A stretch of DNA of 40,955 nt, from assembly GCA_002359495.1 (NCBI GenBank), contig DENB01000041.1, positions 200-41,154 on the forward strand. Reading direction: 5' to 3'. The stretch is from Enterobacteriaceae bacterium UBA2655 (lineage in GTDB: Bacteria > Pseudomonadota > Gammaproteobacteria > Enterobacterales > Enterobacteriaceae). Shown here one piece after another: positions 1 to 8,829 of this stretch. Both the position numbers and the translations under genes were made by a program. Under the pieces are notes generated by a model. The model was not told the DNA's origin. It ran no database searches and saw nothing but the letters and a program-made list of their open reading frames with translations. Position 1 is the stretch's first letter; every line of letters begins with the position of its first letter.

Positions 1-324
1 ACCGGAGATAAACAGCAGCGCGCGCGGATAGCCGAGCCACGCCGCCAGCTGCGCTTCCAGCTCAGCCTGATAAGGACCGTGACCGGTAACGTGGGCTGAC
101 GTGCCCGCGCCCGCGCCGGCCTGCGCTGCGCCCTCTCCCCAGGCGGCGATCACCGCCGGGTGCTGGCTCAGGCCGAGATAGTCGTTGCTGGAAAAGTTCA
201 GATAACGCTGCCCCGCGACCTGCAAACTGCGCGTGTCGCTCTGCTCAATCAGCGGGCGCCGCCGCCAGGCGTCCGCCTCGCGACGCGCCTGCAGGCCCGC
301 ATCGATACGTTGCTGCCAGCCCAT
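1..324 (-). CDS. bioF: 8-amino-7-oxononanoate synthase, N-terminal part (runs off left edge)
   Basis: This is the first ~108 codons of BioF, the PLP-dependent enzyme that condenses pimeloyl thioester with alanine to 8-amino-7-oxononanoate in biotin synthesis. The minus-strand translation begins [18 protein letters not shown] and contains [16 protein letters not shown] and the glycine-rich [14 protein letters not shown], in the order seen in E. coli BioF. The remainder, including the PLP lysine, lies outside the window. The ATG shares one base with the bioB stop (TAATG), so translation is probably coupled to bioB in a leftward bioB-F operon. Identity is recognised from family sequence; only the end beyond the window is unknown. 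Confidence 0.95.
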   Translation of the reverse strand, partial: MGWQQRIDAGLQARREADAWRRRPLIEQSDTRSLQVAGQRYLNFSSNDYLGLSQHPAVIAAWGEGAAQAGAGAGTSAHVTGHGPYQAELEAQLAAWLGYPRALLFISG

Positions 325-1355
325 TAAACCGCCGCGTTGTAAAACTGCGCGCCGTCCGCCTGCAGCAGCTGTTCGCTGAGCTGTTGCTGCTGTTCGTTGT
401 CGCCCGCGCGGGTATGGGTGTGCTCCGGGTTCAGCCCCAGCTTGCGGAACAGCAGCAGATCTTTATCCTCTTCCGGGTTCGGCGTAGTCAGCAGCTTGCA
501 GCCGTAGAAGATCGAGTTGGCGCCCGCCATAAAACACATCGCCTGAGTCTGCTCGTTCATCTGCTCGCGTCCGGCGGAGAGCCGTACGTGAGAGGTCGGC
601 ATCATGATGCGCGCTACCGCGATGGTGCGGATAAAATCGAAAGGATCGACATCCTCGTTTTCCGCCAGCGGCGTGCCTTTGACCTTCACCAGCATGTTGA
701 TCGGCACGCTCTCCGGCGGCGTCGGCAGATTGGCCAGCTGCACCAGCAGACCGGCGCGATCGTTTACCGTTTCACCCAGCCCTACGATGCCGCCTGAACA
801 GACTTTGATGCCGACGTCGCGCACTTTGCCCAAGGTATCCAGACGCTCCTGATAGCTACGCGTGGTGATGATGTTGCCGTAAAATTCCGGCGAGGTGTCC
901 AGGTTATGGTTATAGAAATCGAGTCCCGCCGCCGCCAGACGCTCCGCCTGGCTGTCGCTGAGGGTGCCCAGGGTCATGCAAGTCTCCATACCCATCGCCT
1001 TGACGCCCTGCACCATCTGCTCCAGGTAAGGCATGTCGCGATCGTTGGGGTTTTTCCACGCCGCGCCCATGCAGAAGCGGCCCGAGCCTGCGGCTTTCGC
1101 CTTGCGCGCCGACTCCAGCACCGCCTCGACCTCCATCAGCCGCTCAGATTCCAGACCGGTTTTATAGCGCGCGCTCTGCGGGCAATATTTACAATCTTCC
1201 GGGCAGGCGCCGGTTTTGATCGATAACAGGGTGCTGACCTGCACCTGACGCGGATCGAAATGCTGCCGATGCACTTGCTGCGCTTCAAACATCAGTTCCA
1301 GAAAAGGTTTATCAAACAGCGCCTGAGCGGCCGCCTGCGTCCAACGTTGTGCCAT
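324..1355 (-). CDS. bioB: biotin synthase, radical SAM
   Basis: BioB inserts sulfur into dethiobiotin, the last step of biotin synthesis, using a SAM-binding [4Fe-4S] cluster and a second Fe-S cluster as sulfur donor. The cluster motif CPEDCKYC has its cysteines at residues 51, 55 and 58. Conserved blocks [18 protein letters not shown] and [18 protein letters not shown] are present, and the ~343-residue length matches E. coli (346). A longer reading from an ATG at 1367 is possible, but that ATG is part of ATGGAG, which supplies the Shine-Dalgarno GGAG for the ATG at 1355, so I chose the inner start. It is the first gene of the leftward bio operon, divergent from bioA across a BirA operator. 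Confidence 0.97.
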   Translation of the reverse strand: MAQRWTQAAAQALFDKPFLELMFEAQQVHRQHFDPRQVQVSTLLSIKTGACPEDCKYCPQSARYKTGLESERLMEVEAVLESARKAKAAGSGRFCMGAAWKNPNDRDMPYLEQMVQGVKAMGMETCMTLGTLSDSQAERLAAAGLDFYNHNLDTSPEFYGNIITTRSYQERLDTLGKVRDVGIKVCSGGIVGLGETVNDRAGLLVQLANLPTPPESVPINMLVKVKGTPLAENEDVDPFDFIRTIAVARIMMPTSHVRLSAGREQMNEQTQAMCFMAGANSIFYGCKLLTTPNPEEDKDLLLFRKLGLNPEHTHTRAGDNEQQQQLSEQLLQADGAQFYNAAV

Positions 1356-1402
1356 TGCTTGCTCCAAAAAAGGGTGTCATCCCGACGATTAACGTGGTTA
1401 TA

Positions 1403-1437
1403 CTTGTAAACTAAATCTTTTAATTTTGGTTTACAAG
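1403..1437. promoter_or_regulatory. BirA operator between divergent bioB and bioA promoters
   Basis: A 9-bp perfect inverted repeat, CTTGTAAAC at 1403-1411 and GTTTACAAG at 1429-1437, flanks an AT-rich spacer. It closely matches the E. coli bio operator (TTGTAAACC...GGTTTACAA), where the biotinyl-AMP-bound BirA dimer represses both divergent promoters. The bioA ATG starts only 5 nt after the palindrome, so the bioA leader must be very short. Sequence and position are seen directly; BirA binding is inferred from the family. Confidence 0.92.
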
Positions 1438-1441
1438 ACAG

Positions 1442-2734
1442 ATGTTCACTCAGGACGACCTCGCTTTCGATCGCCAGCATATCTGGCACCCTTACACCTC
1501 GCTGCACGATCCGCTGCCCTGCTACCCGGTGGTAGCGGCGGAAGGTTGCCGGTTGCAGCTGGCCGACGGACGCCATCTGGTCGACGGCATGTCCTCCTGG
1601 TGGGCGGCGATCCACGGCTACAACCATCCGCGGCTGAACCAGGCAATGCAGCAGCAGATGTCGCAGATGTCGCACGTGATGTTTGGCGGCATCACCCATC
1701 CCGCCGCCGTGGCGCTTTGTCGCCAGCTGGTGGCGATGACGCCGCAGGCGCTGGAATGCGTATTTCTCGCCGACTCCGGTTCGATCGCGGTGGAAGTGTC
1801 GATGAAGATGGCGATGCAGTACTGGCTGGGACGCGGTGAAACCCGCCAGCAGTTCCTGACGCTGCAGCGCGGCTACCATGGCGATACCTTCGCCGCGATG
1901 TCGGTCTGCGATCCGCACAACTCGATGCACAGCCTGTGGCGCGGCTTTCTGCCGATGCACCATTTCGCCGAGGCGCCCGCCTGTGGTTTCGACGACGAGT
2001 GGGATGAGCGCGACTTCACCGATTTTGCCCGCCTGATCGCGCAACATCAGTCGCAGATCGCGGCGGTGATTCTGGAGCCGATCGTGCAGGGCGCGGGCGG
2101 CATGCGTTTCTATCATCCGCGCTATCTGCAGCGGGTGCGCGAATATTGCGACCGCTACGGTTTGCTGCTGATCGCCGACGAGATCGCCACCGGCTTCGGC
2201 CGCAGCGGCAAGCTTTTCGCCTGCGAACATGCGGGCATCGTGCCCGACATTCTCTGCCTCGGCAAAGCCCTGACCGGGGGCACCATGACGCTTTCCGCCA
2301 CGCTGACGACGCGCGACGTCGCCGAAACCATCGGCCGCAGCGCGGCGGGCTGCTTTATGCACGGCCCGACCTTTATGGGTAACCCGCTGGCCTGCGCCGT
2401 CGCCAGCGAGAGCCTGGCGCTGCTGCAGGAGGGCCACTGGCCTGCGCAGGTGGCGCGCATTGAACAGCAGCTGCGCGACGCGCTGCTGCCGTTGCGCGAT
2501 CATCCGCAGGTAGCCGACGTGCGGGTGCTCGGCGCCATCGGCGTGGTGGAGAGCCGTACGCCGGTGGAAATGGCCGCCATCCAGCATTTTTTTGTTGAGC
2601 AAGGCGTCTGGATCCGTCCGTTCGGCCGCTTGATTTATCTGATGCCGCCTTACGTGATCGCGCCGGCCGAGCTGGCGCAGCTCACCACCGCCATCGGCAA
2701 GGCGCTGGATCGTCCGGCGCTGTTTCGCGGCTGA
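1442..2734 (+). CDS. bioA: adenosylmethionine-8-amino-7-oxononanoate aminotransferase (DAPA synthase)
   Basis: BioA is a class III PLP aminotransferase that uses SAM as amino donor to convert 8-amino-7-oxononanoate to 7,8-diaminopelargonate. The 430 residues match E. coli BioA (429). Visible blocks are WHPYTS near the N-terminus, VDGMSSWWAAIHGYNHP, the PLP region IADEIATGFGRSGKLFACEH and the Schiff-base lysine K275 in LGKALTGGTM, then FMHGPTFMGNPLAC. No strong ribosome site lies before the ATG, because the BirA operator ends just upstream. It is transcribed away from bioBF, and the next gene on this strand follows after 65 bp. Confidence 0.97.
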   Translation: MFTQDDLAFDRQHIWHPYTSLHDPLPCYPVVAAEGCRLQLADGRHLVDGMSSWWAAIHGYNHPRLNQAMQQQMSQMSHVMFGGITHPAAVALCRQLVAMTPQALECVFLADSGSIAVEVSMKMAMQYWLGRGETRQQFLTLQRGYHGDTFAAMSVCDPHNSMHSLWRGFLPMHHFAEAPACGFDDEWDERDFTDFARLIAQHQSQIAAVILEPIVQGAGGMRFYHPRYLQRVREYCDRYGLLLIADEIATGFGRSGKLFACEHAGIVPDILCLGKALTGGTMTLSATLTTRDVAETIGRSAAGCFMHGPTFMGNPLACAVASESLALLQEGHWPAQVARIEQQLRDALLPLRDHPQVADVRVLGAIGVVESRTPVEMAAIQHFFVEQGVWIRPFGRLIYLMPPYVIAPAELAQLTTAIGKALDRPALFRG

Positions 2735-2752
2735 CCGCTTCGGCAACTCCAG

Positions 2753-2779
2753 GTGTGATGCACTACGCTTGTATCACAC
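2753..2779. promoter_or_regulatory. inverted repeat upstream of the curA-like operon, candidate operator
   Basis: GTGTGAT (2753-2759) and ATCACAC (2773-2779) form a 7-bp perfect inverted repeat with a 13-bp spacer, about 20 bp before the ATG of the reductase gene. The half-sites resemble CRP half-sites, but the spacing is too wide for CRP (TGTGA-N6-TCACA). The site could bind a dedicated regulator of the reductase/DJ-1/ybhB genes. The repeat is seen directly; its function is inference. Confidence 0.4.
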
Positions 2780-2799
2780 ACACTTGACAGGAGTTGAAG

Positions 2800-3855
2800 A
2801 TGTCACAACGCAAAGAGACGAACCGCCGTGTGATGCTGGCTTCCCGCCCGAAGGGCGCGCCTACAGACGATAACTTTCGCCTCGAAAACGGCGAAATTCC
2901 TGAGCCCGGCGACGGCGAACTACTATTGCGCACCGTCTGGCTCTCCCTCGATCCCTATATGCGCGGTCGCATGAGCGACGCGCCCTCTTACGTCGAGCCC
3001 TATAACGTTGACGAGGTGTTAGGCGCCGGTACGGTCGCCGTGGTCGAGCAGTCGCGTCATCGCAACTATGCCGTAGGCGACTGGGTGGTCAGCCAGAGCG
3101 GCTGGCAGGATTTCGCCCTCTCGAACGGCGAAGGGTTGAAAAAACTCAGCGGTCCGGTGCTGGAGCACCCCTCCTGGGCGCTGAGCCTGCTCGGCATGAC
3201 CGGTTTTACCGCCTATATGGGCCTGTTAGCTATCGGCAATCCGCAGCCTGGCGAAACCGTGGCGGTGGCCGCCGCGACCGGTGCGGTCGGCTCGGTGGTG
3301 GGTCAGATAGCGAAGCTGAAAGGGTGCCGCGTGGTGGGCATCGCCGGCGGCGAAGAGAAGTGCCGCTACGCGAAAGAGGAGCTGGGCTTCGATGAGTGCG
3401 TCGATCACCATCAGGATGATTTCGCCGAACAGCTGAAACAGCACTGTCCGAAGGGCATCGACGTCTATTTCGAGAGCGTAGGCGGCAAGGTGTTCAACGC
3501 GGTGCTGCCGCTGATGAATACGCTGGGACGTATCCCGGTATGCGGACTGATTGCCGACTATAACGAAAATAACGCGCCGGAAGGCAAGGATCATCTGCCG
3601 CTGTTCCAGAGCGCGATTTTGCGCAAGCGCCTGCATGTGCAGGGCTTCATCATCAATCAGGATTTCGGCAACCGCTTCGACGAGTTTTTCCAACAGATGA
3701 GCCAGTGGGTCGCTGAGGATCGCTTTGTGTTTCGCGAAGATATTGTCGACGGTCTGGAAAAAGCGCCACAAACCTTTATCGGCATGCTGGAAGGTAAAAA
3801 CTTCGGCAAAGTGGTGGTCCGCGTCGCAGATGACAAGCCGAAGGGTAATGAATGA
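2800..3855 (+). CDS. NADP-dependent MDR-family oxidoreductase, CurA (YncB)-like
   Basis: This is a zinc-independent medium-chain reductase of the leukotriene B4 dehydrogenase/CurA group, which reduces alpha,beta-unsaturated carbonyls with NADPH. The N-terminal blocks NRRVMLASRPKGAP and LSLDPYMRGRMSD, the Rossmann motif AAATGAVGSVVGQIAKLKGC at about residues 155-175 and the C-terminal APQTFIGMLEGKNFGKVVVRV parallel E. coli CurA closely, at 351 versus 345 residues. The ATG at 2800 has AGGAG 6 nt upstream; an in-frame TTG at 2794 is less likely. Its stop overlaps the next gene (ATGA), so the two are translationally coupled. In E. coli curA is elsewhere and bioA is followed by ybhB, so this position is unusual. 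The physiological substrate is unknown. Confidence 0.88.
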   Translation: MSQRKETNRRVMLASRPKGAPTDDNFRLENGEIPEPGDGELLLRTVWLSLDPYMRGRMSDAPSYVEPYNVDEVLGAGTVAVVEQSRHRNYAVGDWVVSQSGWQDFALSNGEGLKKLSGPVLEHPSWALSLLGMTGFTAYMGLLAIGNPQPGETVAVAAATGAVGSVVGQIAKLKGCRVVGIAGGEEKCRYAKEELGFDECVDHHQDDFAEQLKQHCPKGIDVYFESVGGKVFNAVLPLMNTLGRIPVCGLIADYNENNAPEGKDHLPLFQSAILRKRLHVQGFIINQDFGNRFDEFFQQMSQWVAEDRFVFREDIVDGLEKAPQTFIGMLEGKNFGKVVVRVADDKPKGNE

Positions 3856-4532
3856 AAATTTTAATGGTTTTAACCTCTCACGACAGGCTGGGCGACAGCG
3901 GCAAAAAAACCGGCTTCTGGCTGGAGGAGTTCGCCGCCCCTTATTACGTGTTTAAAGATGCCGGCGTTAACGTGGTGCTCGCCTCGCCGGCGGGCGGCAA
4001 GCCGCCTGTCGATCCGAAAAGCGGCGAGCCCGACGCGCAGAGCAGCGACACCGAGCGCTTTCATCAGGATGTCGGCGCGCAGCAGGCGCTGGCCAATACG
4101 CAGCAGCTGGAGAGCATCGACAGCAGCCAGTTCGACGCGGTGTTCTATCCGGGTGGGCATGGTCCGCTGTGGGATCTGGCTGAAAATAAGCACAGCATCG
4201 CGCTGATCGAAAACCTGTTCGCCAACGGCAAGCCGGTGGCCGCCGTGTGCCACGCGCCCGGCGTGCTGCGCCACGCCAGAAAGCCGGACGGCACGCCGCT
4301 GGTGGCGGGAAAACGGGTGACCGGATTCACCAACAGCGAGGAGAAAGCGGTCGGGCTACTGGAAGTGGTGCCTTTTTTGGTTGAAGATGAGCTGCGCAAT
4401 CTGGGCGGTAACTTCGAACGCACCGACGACTGGGGCGTTTACGCCGTGACTGACGGTCATCTGGTGACCGGACAAAATCCGGCCTCCTCCGCCGTTACCG
4501 CCCAAGAGCTGTTGAAACTGCTTCATCAATAA
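3852..4532 (+). CDS. DJ-1/PfpI superfamily protein, Hsp31-like (possible glyoxalase III or protein deglycase)
   Basis: This is a 226-residue class I glutamine-amidotransferase-fold protein. The nucleophile elbow AVCHAPGVL places the reactive cysteine at residue 133, followed by His134. YPGGHGPLWDL, RVTGFTNSEE and VTDGHLVTGQNPASS match the yeast Hsp31-type DJ-1 subgroup, whose members act on methylglyoxal (glyoxalase III activity) or serve as stress chaperones. No signal peptide is visible, so it should be cytosolic. It overlaps the reductase gene by 4 bp (ATGA), and ybhB starts 15 bp after it. Pairing a carbonyl reductase with an Hsp31-like enzyme suggests reactive-carbonyl defence; that is inference. 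Other DJ-1 relatives are amidases or proteases, so the exact activity is open. Confidence 0.85.
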   Translation: MKILMVLTSHDRLGDSGKKTGFWLEEFAAPYYVFKDAGVNVVLASPAGGKPPVDPKSGEPDAQSSDTERFHQDVGAQQALANTQQLESIDSSQFDAVFYPGGHGPLWDLAENKHSIALIENLFANGKPVAAVCHAPGVLRHARKPDGTPLVAGKRVTGFTNSEEKAVGLLEVVPFLVEDELRNLGGNFERTDDWGVYAVTDGHLVTGQNPASSAVTAQELLKLLHQ

Positions 4533-4547
4533 TAACAGGGGGTTTTG

Positions 4548-5024
4548 ATGAGAATTTATAGCCAGGATTTTAACGATGGCGACAAGATGCCGGAGCGTCA
4601 CGTTTTTGACGGCATGGGCTATCGGGGCGACAACCTGTCGCCCCATCTGGCCTGGGACGAAGTGCCTGCCGGCACGAAAAGCTTCGTCGTGACCTGCTAC
4701 GATCCCGACGCCCCTACCGGCTCCGGCTGGTGGCATTGGGTGGTGGCGAACATTCCCGCTGAAGTGACCGTGCTGCCGCAGGGCGCCGGCTCCGGCGTGG
4801 CGGAGCTGCCGGTAGAGGCGATCCAGGCCCGCACCGACTTCGGCCAGAACCGCTACGGCGGCGCCGCGCCGCCGCAGGGCGAAAGCCATCGCTACATCTT
4901 CAGCGTGCATGCGCTGGATGTTGAGAAGCTGGAGATCGACGAAGGCGCCAGCGGCGCGATGGTGGGCTTTAACGTGCATTTCCATGCGCTGGCCAGCGCA
5001 TCGATTACGGTGATGTATTCCTAA
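4548..5024 (+). CDS. ybhB: YbhB/YbcL family Raf-kinase-inhibitor-like (PEBP) protein
   Basis: This 158-residue protein aligns nearly end to end with E. coli YbhB, a cytosolic phosphatidylethanolamine-binding-protein fold of uncertain role. Visible blocks are HVFDGMGYRGDNLSPHLAWDEVPAG (split here as HVFDGMGYRGDN and LSPHLAWDEVPAG), the ligand-site CYDPDAPTGSGWWHW, GAAPPQGESHRYIFSVHAL and GFNVHFHALASASIT. The ATG at 4548 is preceded by AGGGGG; an in-frame TTG at 4545 is discounted. It is the last gene of the rightward group with the reductase and DJ-1 genes. In E. coli it is adjacent to bioA, so the two upstream genes look like an insertion between ancestral neighbours. Confidence 0.93.
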   Translation: MRIYSQDFNDGDKMPERHVFDGMGYRGDNLSPHLAWDEVPAGTKSFVVTCYDPDAPTGSGWWHWVVANIPAEVTVLPQGAGSGVAELPVEAIQARTDFGQNRYGGAAPPQGESHRYIFSVHALDVEKLEIDEGASGAMVGFNVHFHALASASITVMYS

Positions 5025-5030
5025 TATGAA

Positions 5031-5082
5031 GGCCGCCGCCCGGCGGCCGCGTCAAGGGGCGGCGGCATTACAGCCCCTTGAC
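5031..5082. terminator. two GC-rich inverted repeats between convergent ybhB and pgl
   Basis: GGCCGCCG (5031-5038) pairs with CGGCGGCC (5041-5048), and GTCAAGGGGC (5051-5060) pairs perfectly with GCCCCTTGAC (5073-5082). Together they fill the gap between the ends of the convergent ybhB and pgl genes. Neither stem has a clear U-tract, so a bidirectional terminator or 3' stabilising hairpins are equally possible. Confidence 0.45.
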
Positions 5083-5107
5083 TCTCTGCCCGGGGGCGAC
5101 CAGAAGG

Positions 5108-6106
5108 TTATCCCAGCGGATGAATCACCACCCACATCGGGCCCTGGCCGACTGCGTAGCGGGCCAGCGGCGTCAGCAGGCCCTGCGCCTCTTCAATTCT
5201 GTACACTTCGATATGGTGCGACTTCTGCCCCGCCGCCACTAAGTAACGACCGCTGCGATCGATATTGAAGCCGCGCGGCTGCGTTTCAGTCGGCTGATGG
5301 CCTTCAATCGCCAGCAGGCCGCCATCTTCGCTGACGCTGAAAACAGTAATGGTGCTGCTGGTGCGATCGCAGGCGTAAAGATGACGACCGTTCGGCGTTA
5401 AATGAATATCCGCCGCCCAGCGCGTGTCGCTGAAGCCCGGCGGCATCATGTCCAGACTCTGCACGCATTCAACCTCGCCCTGAACGTTGTTCAGGTTCCA
5501 GACGTCCACCGTGCTATTAAGCTCGTTGACGCAGTAGGCGTACTGACCGTTGGGGTGAAACGCCATATGACGCGGACCGGCCCCTTCCACGGTCTCGACC
5601 TGCTGCTGCTGACGCGGCGCCAGCTTGCCCTCCGCCGTAAGCTGGAAAAGCGCGATGCGATCCTGCTTAAGCGCCGGAACGAACAGCGTCTGATTTGCGT
5701 TATCGATATTGGCGGAGTGGCAGCCGGCTAAATCGCCGATCACCTGACTCGGCTCCTGCGGCAGGCCGTCCGCGCCGATCGGGCTGATACTGACGCAGGC
5801 GTCGTTATAAGAACCGCAAAACAGGAATTGTCCGGCGCGGTCGGTGGAGATGTGAGTCGGACTGCCGGGTAAAGAAGCTGCGCCCTCTTCAGTCAGCGTG
5901 CCGTCGGCAGCGATTCTGAAAGCGAGAACGCGGAAATTCGGACGGACGCCAACGTAGAGAAAATCCCCTTTCGGGCTGACGACCATCGGCTGTACCTGAC
6001 CCGCGACATCAGTGACCTGCAATAACGTCAGCGTGCCGTCTTCATTCATCTGCCAGGCGTGGATCTGCTGGCTTTCCGGGCTGGCGGTGTAAACAACTTG
6101 TTTCAT
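5108..6106 (-). CDS. pgl: 6-phosphogluconolactonase, seven-bladed beta-propeller type
   Basis: Pgl hydrolyses 6-phosphogluconolactone in the oxidative pentose phosphate pathway. The 332-residue product starts [18 protein letters not shown] and shares [57 protein letters not shown] and the ending [11 protein letters not shown] with E. coli Pgl (YbhE, 331 residues). I placed the start at the ATG at 6106, which has AAGGAG 7 nt upstream; the frame stays open 14 codons further but the extension has no family support. It is convergent with ybhB and divergent from ybhA across ~156 bp. Confidence 0.96.
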   Translation of the reverse strand: MKQVVYTASPESQQIHAWQMNEDGTLTLLQVTDVAGQVQPMVVSPKGDFLYVGVRPNFRVLAFRIAADGTLTEEGAASLPGSPTHISTDRAGQFLFCGSYNDACVSISPIGADGLPQEPSQVIGDLAGCHSANIDNANQTLFVPALKQDRIALFQLTAEGKLAPRQQQQVETVEGAGPRHMAFHPNGQYAYCVNELNSTVDVWNLNNVQGEVECVQSLDMMPPGFSDTRWAADIHLTPNGRHLYACDRTSSTITVFSVSEDGGLLAIEGHQPTETQPRGFNIDRSGRYLVAAGQKSHHIEVYRIEEAQGLLTPLARYAVGQGPMWVVIHPLG

Positions 6107-6262
6107 ACATTCTCCTTGTTCGCTGCCTGTTAATCTTATGTGGCTCAACTTTAGCGCGTTTTACTGGCGCGCGCTGGCATGATTTGTGCCCTGTTTTTTG
6201 TCTCAGGACCGATACCCGGTGTAGACTCGACGCTTCGTTAACTTCTTCAGGCGGAATATTTA

Positions 6263-7081
6263 ATGAGCTATCGCGTTATCGCCCTCGACCTTGACGGTAC
6301 CCTGCTGACGCCCCGAAAAACCATTTTACCGGAATCGATTGAAGCCCTCGCCCGCGCGCAACAGGCTGGCGTGAAAGTGATTATTGTGACCGGACGTCAT
6401 CATTGCGCCATCCACCCTTTTTATCAGGCGTTGCAGCTGGATACACCTGCAATCTGCTGTAATGGCACCTATTTGTATGATTATCATGCGAAAAAGGTGC
6501 TTGCCGCCGATCCGCTGGCGAAAGATCAGGCGCTGCGCGTGATTGAAATGTTGGATGAACAGGCGATTCACGGTCTGCTGTATGTCGACGATGCGATGCT
6601 TTATCAGACGCCGACCGGCCATGTGACCCGTACCCTGAACTGGGCCGAGTCCTTACCGGAACATCAGCGCCCCGCCTTTATTCAGGTGCCGGATCTGGCG
6701 CAAGCGGCGCGAGAGGCGGAGTCGATTTGGAAATTCGCCCTTTCCCACCCCGATACCCGCGCGCTGCAGCAGTTCGCCGACAGCGTCGAGCGGGAGCTGG
6801 GCCTGGCCTGCGAATGGTCGTGGCACGATCAGGTCGATATCGCCCAGCGCGGCAACAGCAAAGGCAAACGTCTGGCGCAGTGGGTGGAGTCTCAGGGCTT
6901 CGCGATGCGCGACGTGCTGGCGTTCGGCGATAACTATAACGATCTCAGCATGCTGGAAACCGTGGGTTTGGGCGTGGCGATGGCCAACGCTGACGACGCG
7001 ATCAAGGCGCGCGCGAAGCGCGTGATCGGCACCAACCTGGAAGCGGGCATCGCCGAAACCATCTATAAAGAAGTGCTCTGA
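6263..7081 (+). CDS. ybhA: HAD-family phosphatase YbhA (pyridoxal phosphate phosphatase)
   Basis: This is a type IIB HAD hydrolase of 272 residues, the same length as E. coli YbhA, which dephosphorylates pyridoxal 5'-phosphate and some sugar phosphates. The catalytic DLDGTLL motif provides nucleophile D9 and acid D11; VTGRHH is the second motif. The cap includes PAICCNGTYLYDYHAKK, and the metal-binding motif is FGDNYNDLSMLE near residue 230. AGGCGG precedes the ATG. Its stop codon directly abuts the stop of the convergent modC with no base between them. Confidence 0.95.
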   Translation: MSYRVIALDLDGTLLTPRKTILPESIEALARAQQAGVKVIIVTGRHHCAIHPFYQALQLDTPAICCNGTYLYDYHAKKVLAADPLAKDQALRVIEMLDEQAIHGLLYVDDAMLYQTPTGHVTRTLNWAESLPEHQRPAFIQVPDLAQAAREAESIWKFALSHPDTRALQQFADSVERELGLACEWSWHDQVDIAQRGNSKGKRLAQWVESQGFAMRDVLAFGDNYNDLSMLETVGLGVAMANADDAIKARAKRVIGTNLEAGIAETIYKEVL

Positions 7082-8140
7082 TCAGGCGGCGACGGAGACG
7101 CTTTTTACCTGGGCATAGAGCCAGAGTCCCGGCTTGATGCCCAGCTCATCGCGCGACCAGGGCGAAATGCGCGCCCAAAGCTCGCTGACGCCGATGCGCA
7201 GCTTCACTTCGACCTGATCGTCCACCTCAATCAGCTCCGCCACCTGAGCGCGCAGCAAATTACGGATCGAACTGTGCTGCGGCGGTTGCAGCGCCAGCGA
7301 AACGTCTGCTGACTGGATGCGAACGCGCAGCGGCGTTTTCACCGGCTGGTTTACCCGGCTCACCCAGAGATGCTGGTCGCCGAGCGCCAGCGCCGTCATC
7401 GGATAGTCGGGATGATGCTCCAGCACCTGCACGCGCAGCACGCTGCTCAACTCGCTGCGCGGCAGCCAGGGCCGCATCGCGCTGCTGCCCCACACCTTTT
7501 CCAGCGGGCCGCAGGCTTTCACCGCGCCGTTATCCAGCACCAGCACGTTGTCGGCCAGCTGCAGGATCTCCTCCAGGCTGTGAGAGACATAGAGCACCGG
7601 AATATCGACCTGCTTCGCCAGCTTTTGCAACCAGGGCATCAGCTCGCGCTTGCGCGGCAGATCCAGCGACGCCAAGGGTTCGTCCATCAACAGAATGTCG
7701 GGCGCGGTAAGCAGCGCCCGGCCGATCGCCACGCGCTGCTTCTCCCCGCCGGAAAGCGAAAACGGAAAGCGATCCAGCAGATGCCCGATGCCGAGCAACG
7801 TCACCAGCGGGTCGAACTGCGGCTTCATGGCGGGCGGCATGCCATATTTCAGGTTGCCGCGCACGCGGTAGTGAGGAAAGAGGCGCGCGTCCTGAAAAAC
7901 GTAGCCGGCGCGACGTTTTTCCGGCAGCAGAAACAGTCCGCTCTCCGTATCGCTCAGCAGGCGATCGTTAAGCGTAATGCGTCCGCGCTGCGGCCTGGTC
8001 AACCCGCCGATCGCATTGATCAATGAAGTTTTGCCGGCGCCGGAGAGACCGAAAATGGCGGTAATGCCTTTTGCCGGCAGCTCGACATTGATTTCCAGCT
8101 GGTGCTCGCCCAGCCGCTGTGAAAAGTCGAGCTTCAGCAT
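7082..8140 (-). CDS. modC: molybdate ABC transporter ATP-binding protein
   Basis: ModC powers high-affinity molybdate uptake with ModB and ModA at the inner-membrane cytosolic face. The 352 residues match E. coli ModC. Walker A is [10 protein letters not shown] near residue 35, the signature is [16 protein letters not shown], Walker B is [13 protein letters not shown], and the switch is YVSHSLEEI. The C-terminal ~130 residues form the molybdate-binding (Mop/TOBE) domain with [15 protein letters not shown] and [22 protein letters not shown]. The start MLKLDFSQ at 8140 overlaps the modB stop by 7 bp (ATGCTGA), so a 13-codon longer reading is rejected. It is the last gene of modABC. Confidence 0.97.
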   Translation of the reverse strand: MLKLDFSQRLGEHQLEINVELPAKGITAIFGLSGAGKTSLINAIGGLTRPQRGRITLNDRLLSDTESGLFLLPEKRRAGYVFQDARLFPHYRVRGNLKYGMPPAMKPQFDPLVTLLGIGHLLDRFPFSLSGGEKQRVAIGRALLTAPDILLMDEPLASLDLPRKRELMPWLQKLAKQVDIPVLYVSHSLEEILQLADNVLVLDNGAVKACGPLEKVWGSSAMRPWLPRSELSSVLRVQVLEHHPDYPMTALALGDQHLWVSRVNQPVKTPLRVRIQSADVSLALQPPQHSSIRNLLRAQVAELIEVDDQVEVKLRIGVSELWARISPWSRDELGIKPGLWLYAQVKSVSVAA

Positions 8141-8829
8141 GCCGCCCCCAGTCGCTTGCGGCCCCAGCGTGCCAGCCATTCGGAGAGCAGCAGAGAAACC
8201 AGCGCCAGCAGGATAGCGATGACGCAGAGCCGCGCGGCGGCGCTTTCCGCGCCCGGCGTTTCAATCAGGGTATACATCGCCAGCGGAATGGTGCGCGTTT
8301 CGCCCGGGATGTTGGAAACAAAGGTAATGGTGGCACCGAACTCGCCCAGCGAACGGGCAAAGGCCAACACGGTGCCGACGATCACGCCCGGCAGAGTGAG
8401 CGGCAGCGTAATGGTGAAAAAGACGCGCCAGCGGCCAGCCCCCAAGGTACGCGCCGCCTGTTCAAGCCGCGTATCCACCGCCTCTAGCGCCAGGCGAATC
8501 GCGCGCACCATCAGCGGAAAGGCGATCACCGCCGACGCCAGCGCCGCGCCGCGCCAGCTAAAGGCGAAGCTGAAGCCGAACCAGTCCCAGAGCCATTCGC
8601 CGATAAAGCCGCGACGGCCCAGCGCGATCAATAGCAGATAGCCGACCACCACCGGCGGCAGCACCAGCGGCAGGTGGATCAGGCTGTCGAGCAAGGCTTT
8701 GCCCGGAAACCGGCAGCGCACCAGAATCCAGGCCATTAAGATGCCGAAAGGCAGGCTGCATAGCACCGCTATGCCTGATATTTTCAGGCTAAGTATGACC
8801 GCCTGCCATTCGGGATCGCTGAGTATCAT
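8134..8829 (-). CDS. modB: molybdate ABC transporter permease
   Basis: ModB is the homodimeric membrane channel of the molybdate importer. The 231-residue product begins [16 protein letters not shown], has about five or six hydrophobic segments, and carries the permease EAA loop as [22 protein letters not shown], the contact point for Mod[28 protein letters not shown] is highly conserved in ModB. Its start overlaps the modA stop by 4 bp (ATGA) and its end overlaps modC by 7 bp, a tightly coupled operon. Confidence 0.97.
   Translation of the reverse strand: MILSDPEWQAVILSLKISGIAVLCSLPFGILMAWILVRCRFPGKALLDSLIHLPLVLPPVVVGYLLLIALGRRGFIGEWLWDWFGFSFAFSWRGAALASAVIAFPLMVRAIRLALEAVDTRLEQAARTLGAGRWRVFFTITLPLTLPGVIVGTVLAFARSLGEFGATITFVSNIPGETRTIPLAMYTLIETPGAESAAARLCVIAILLALVSLLLSEWLARWGRKRLGAAC

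Noticed and set aside
1292..2746. 484-codon minus-strand open frame opposite bioA
   Set aside because: The plus strand encodes BioA end to end. The antisense product is Arg/His/Gln-rich with no recognisable motif, a shadow caused by high GC at third positions.
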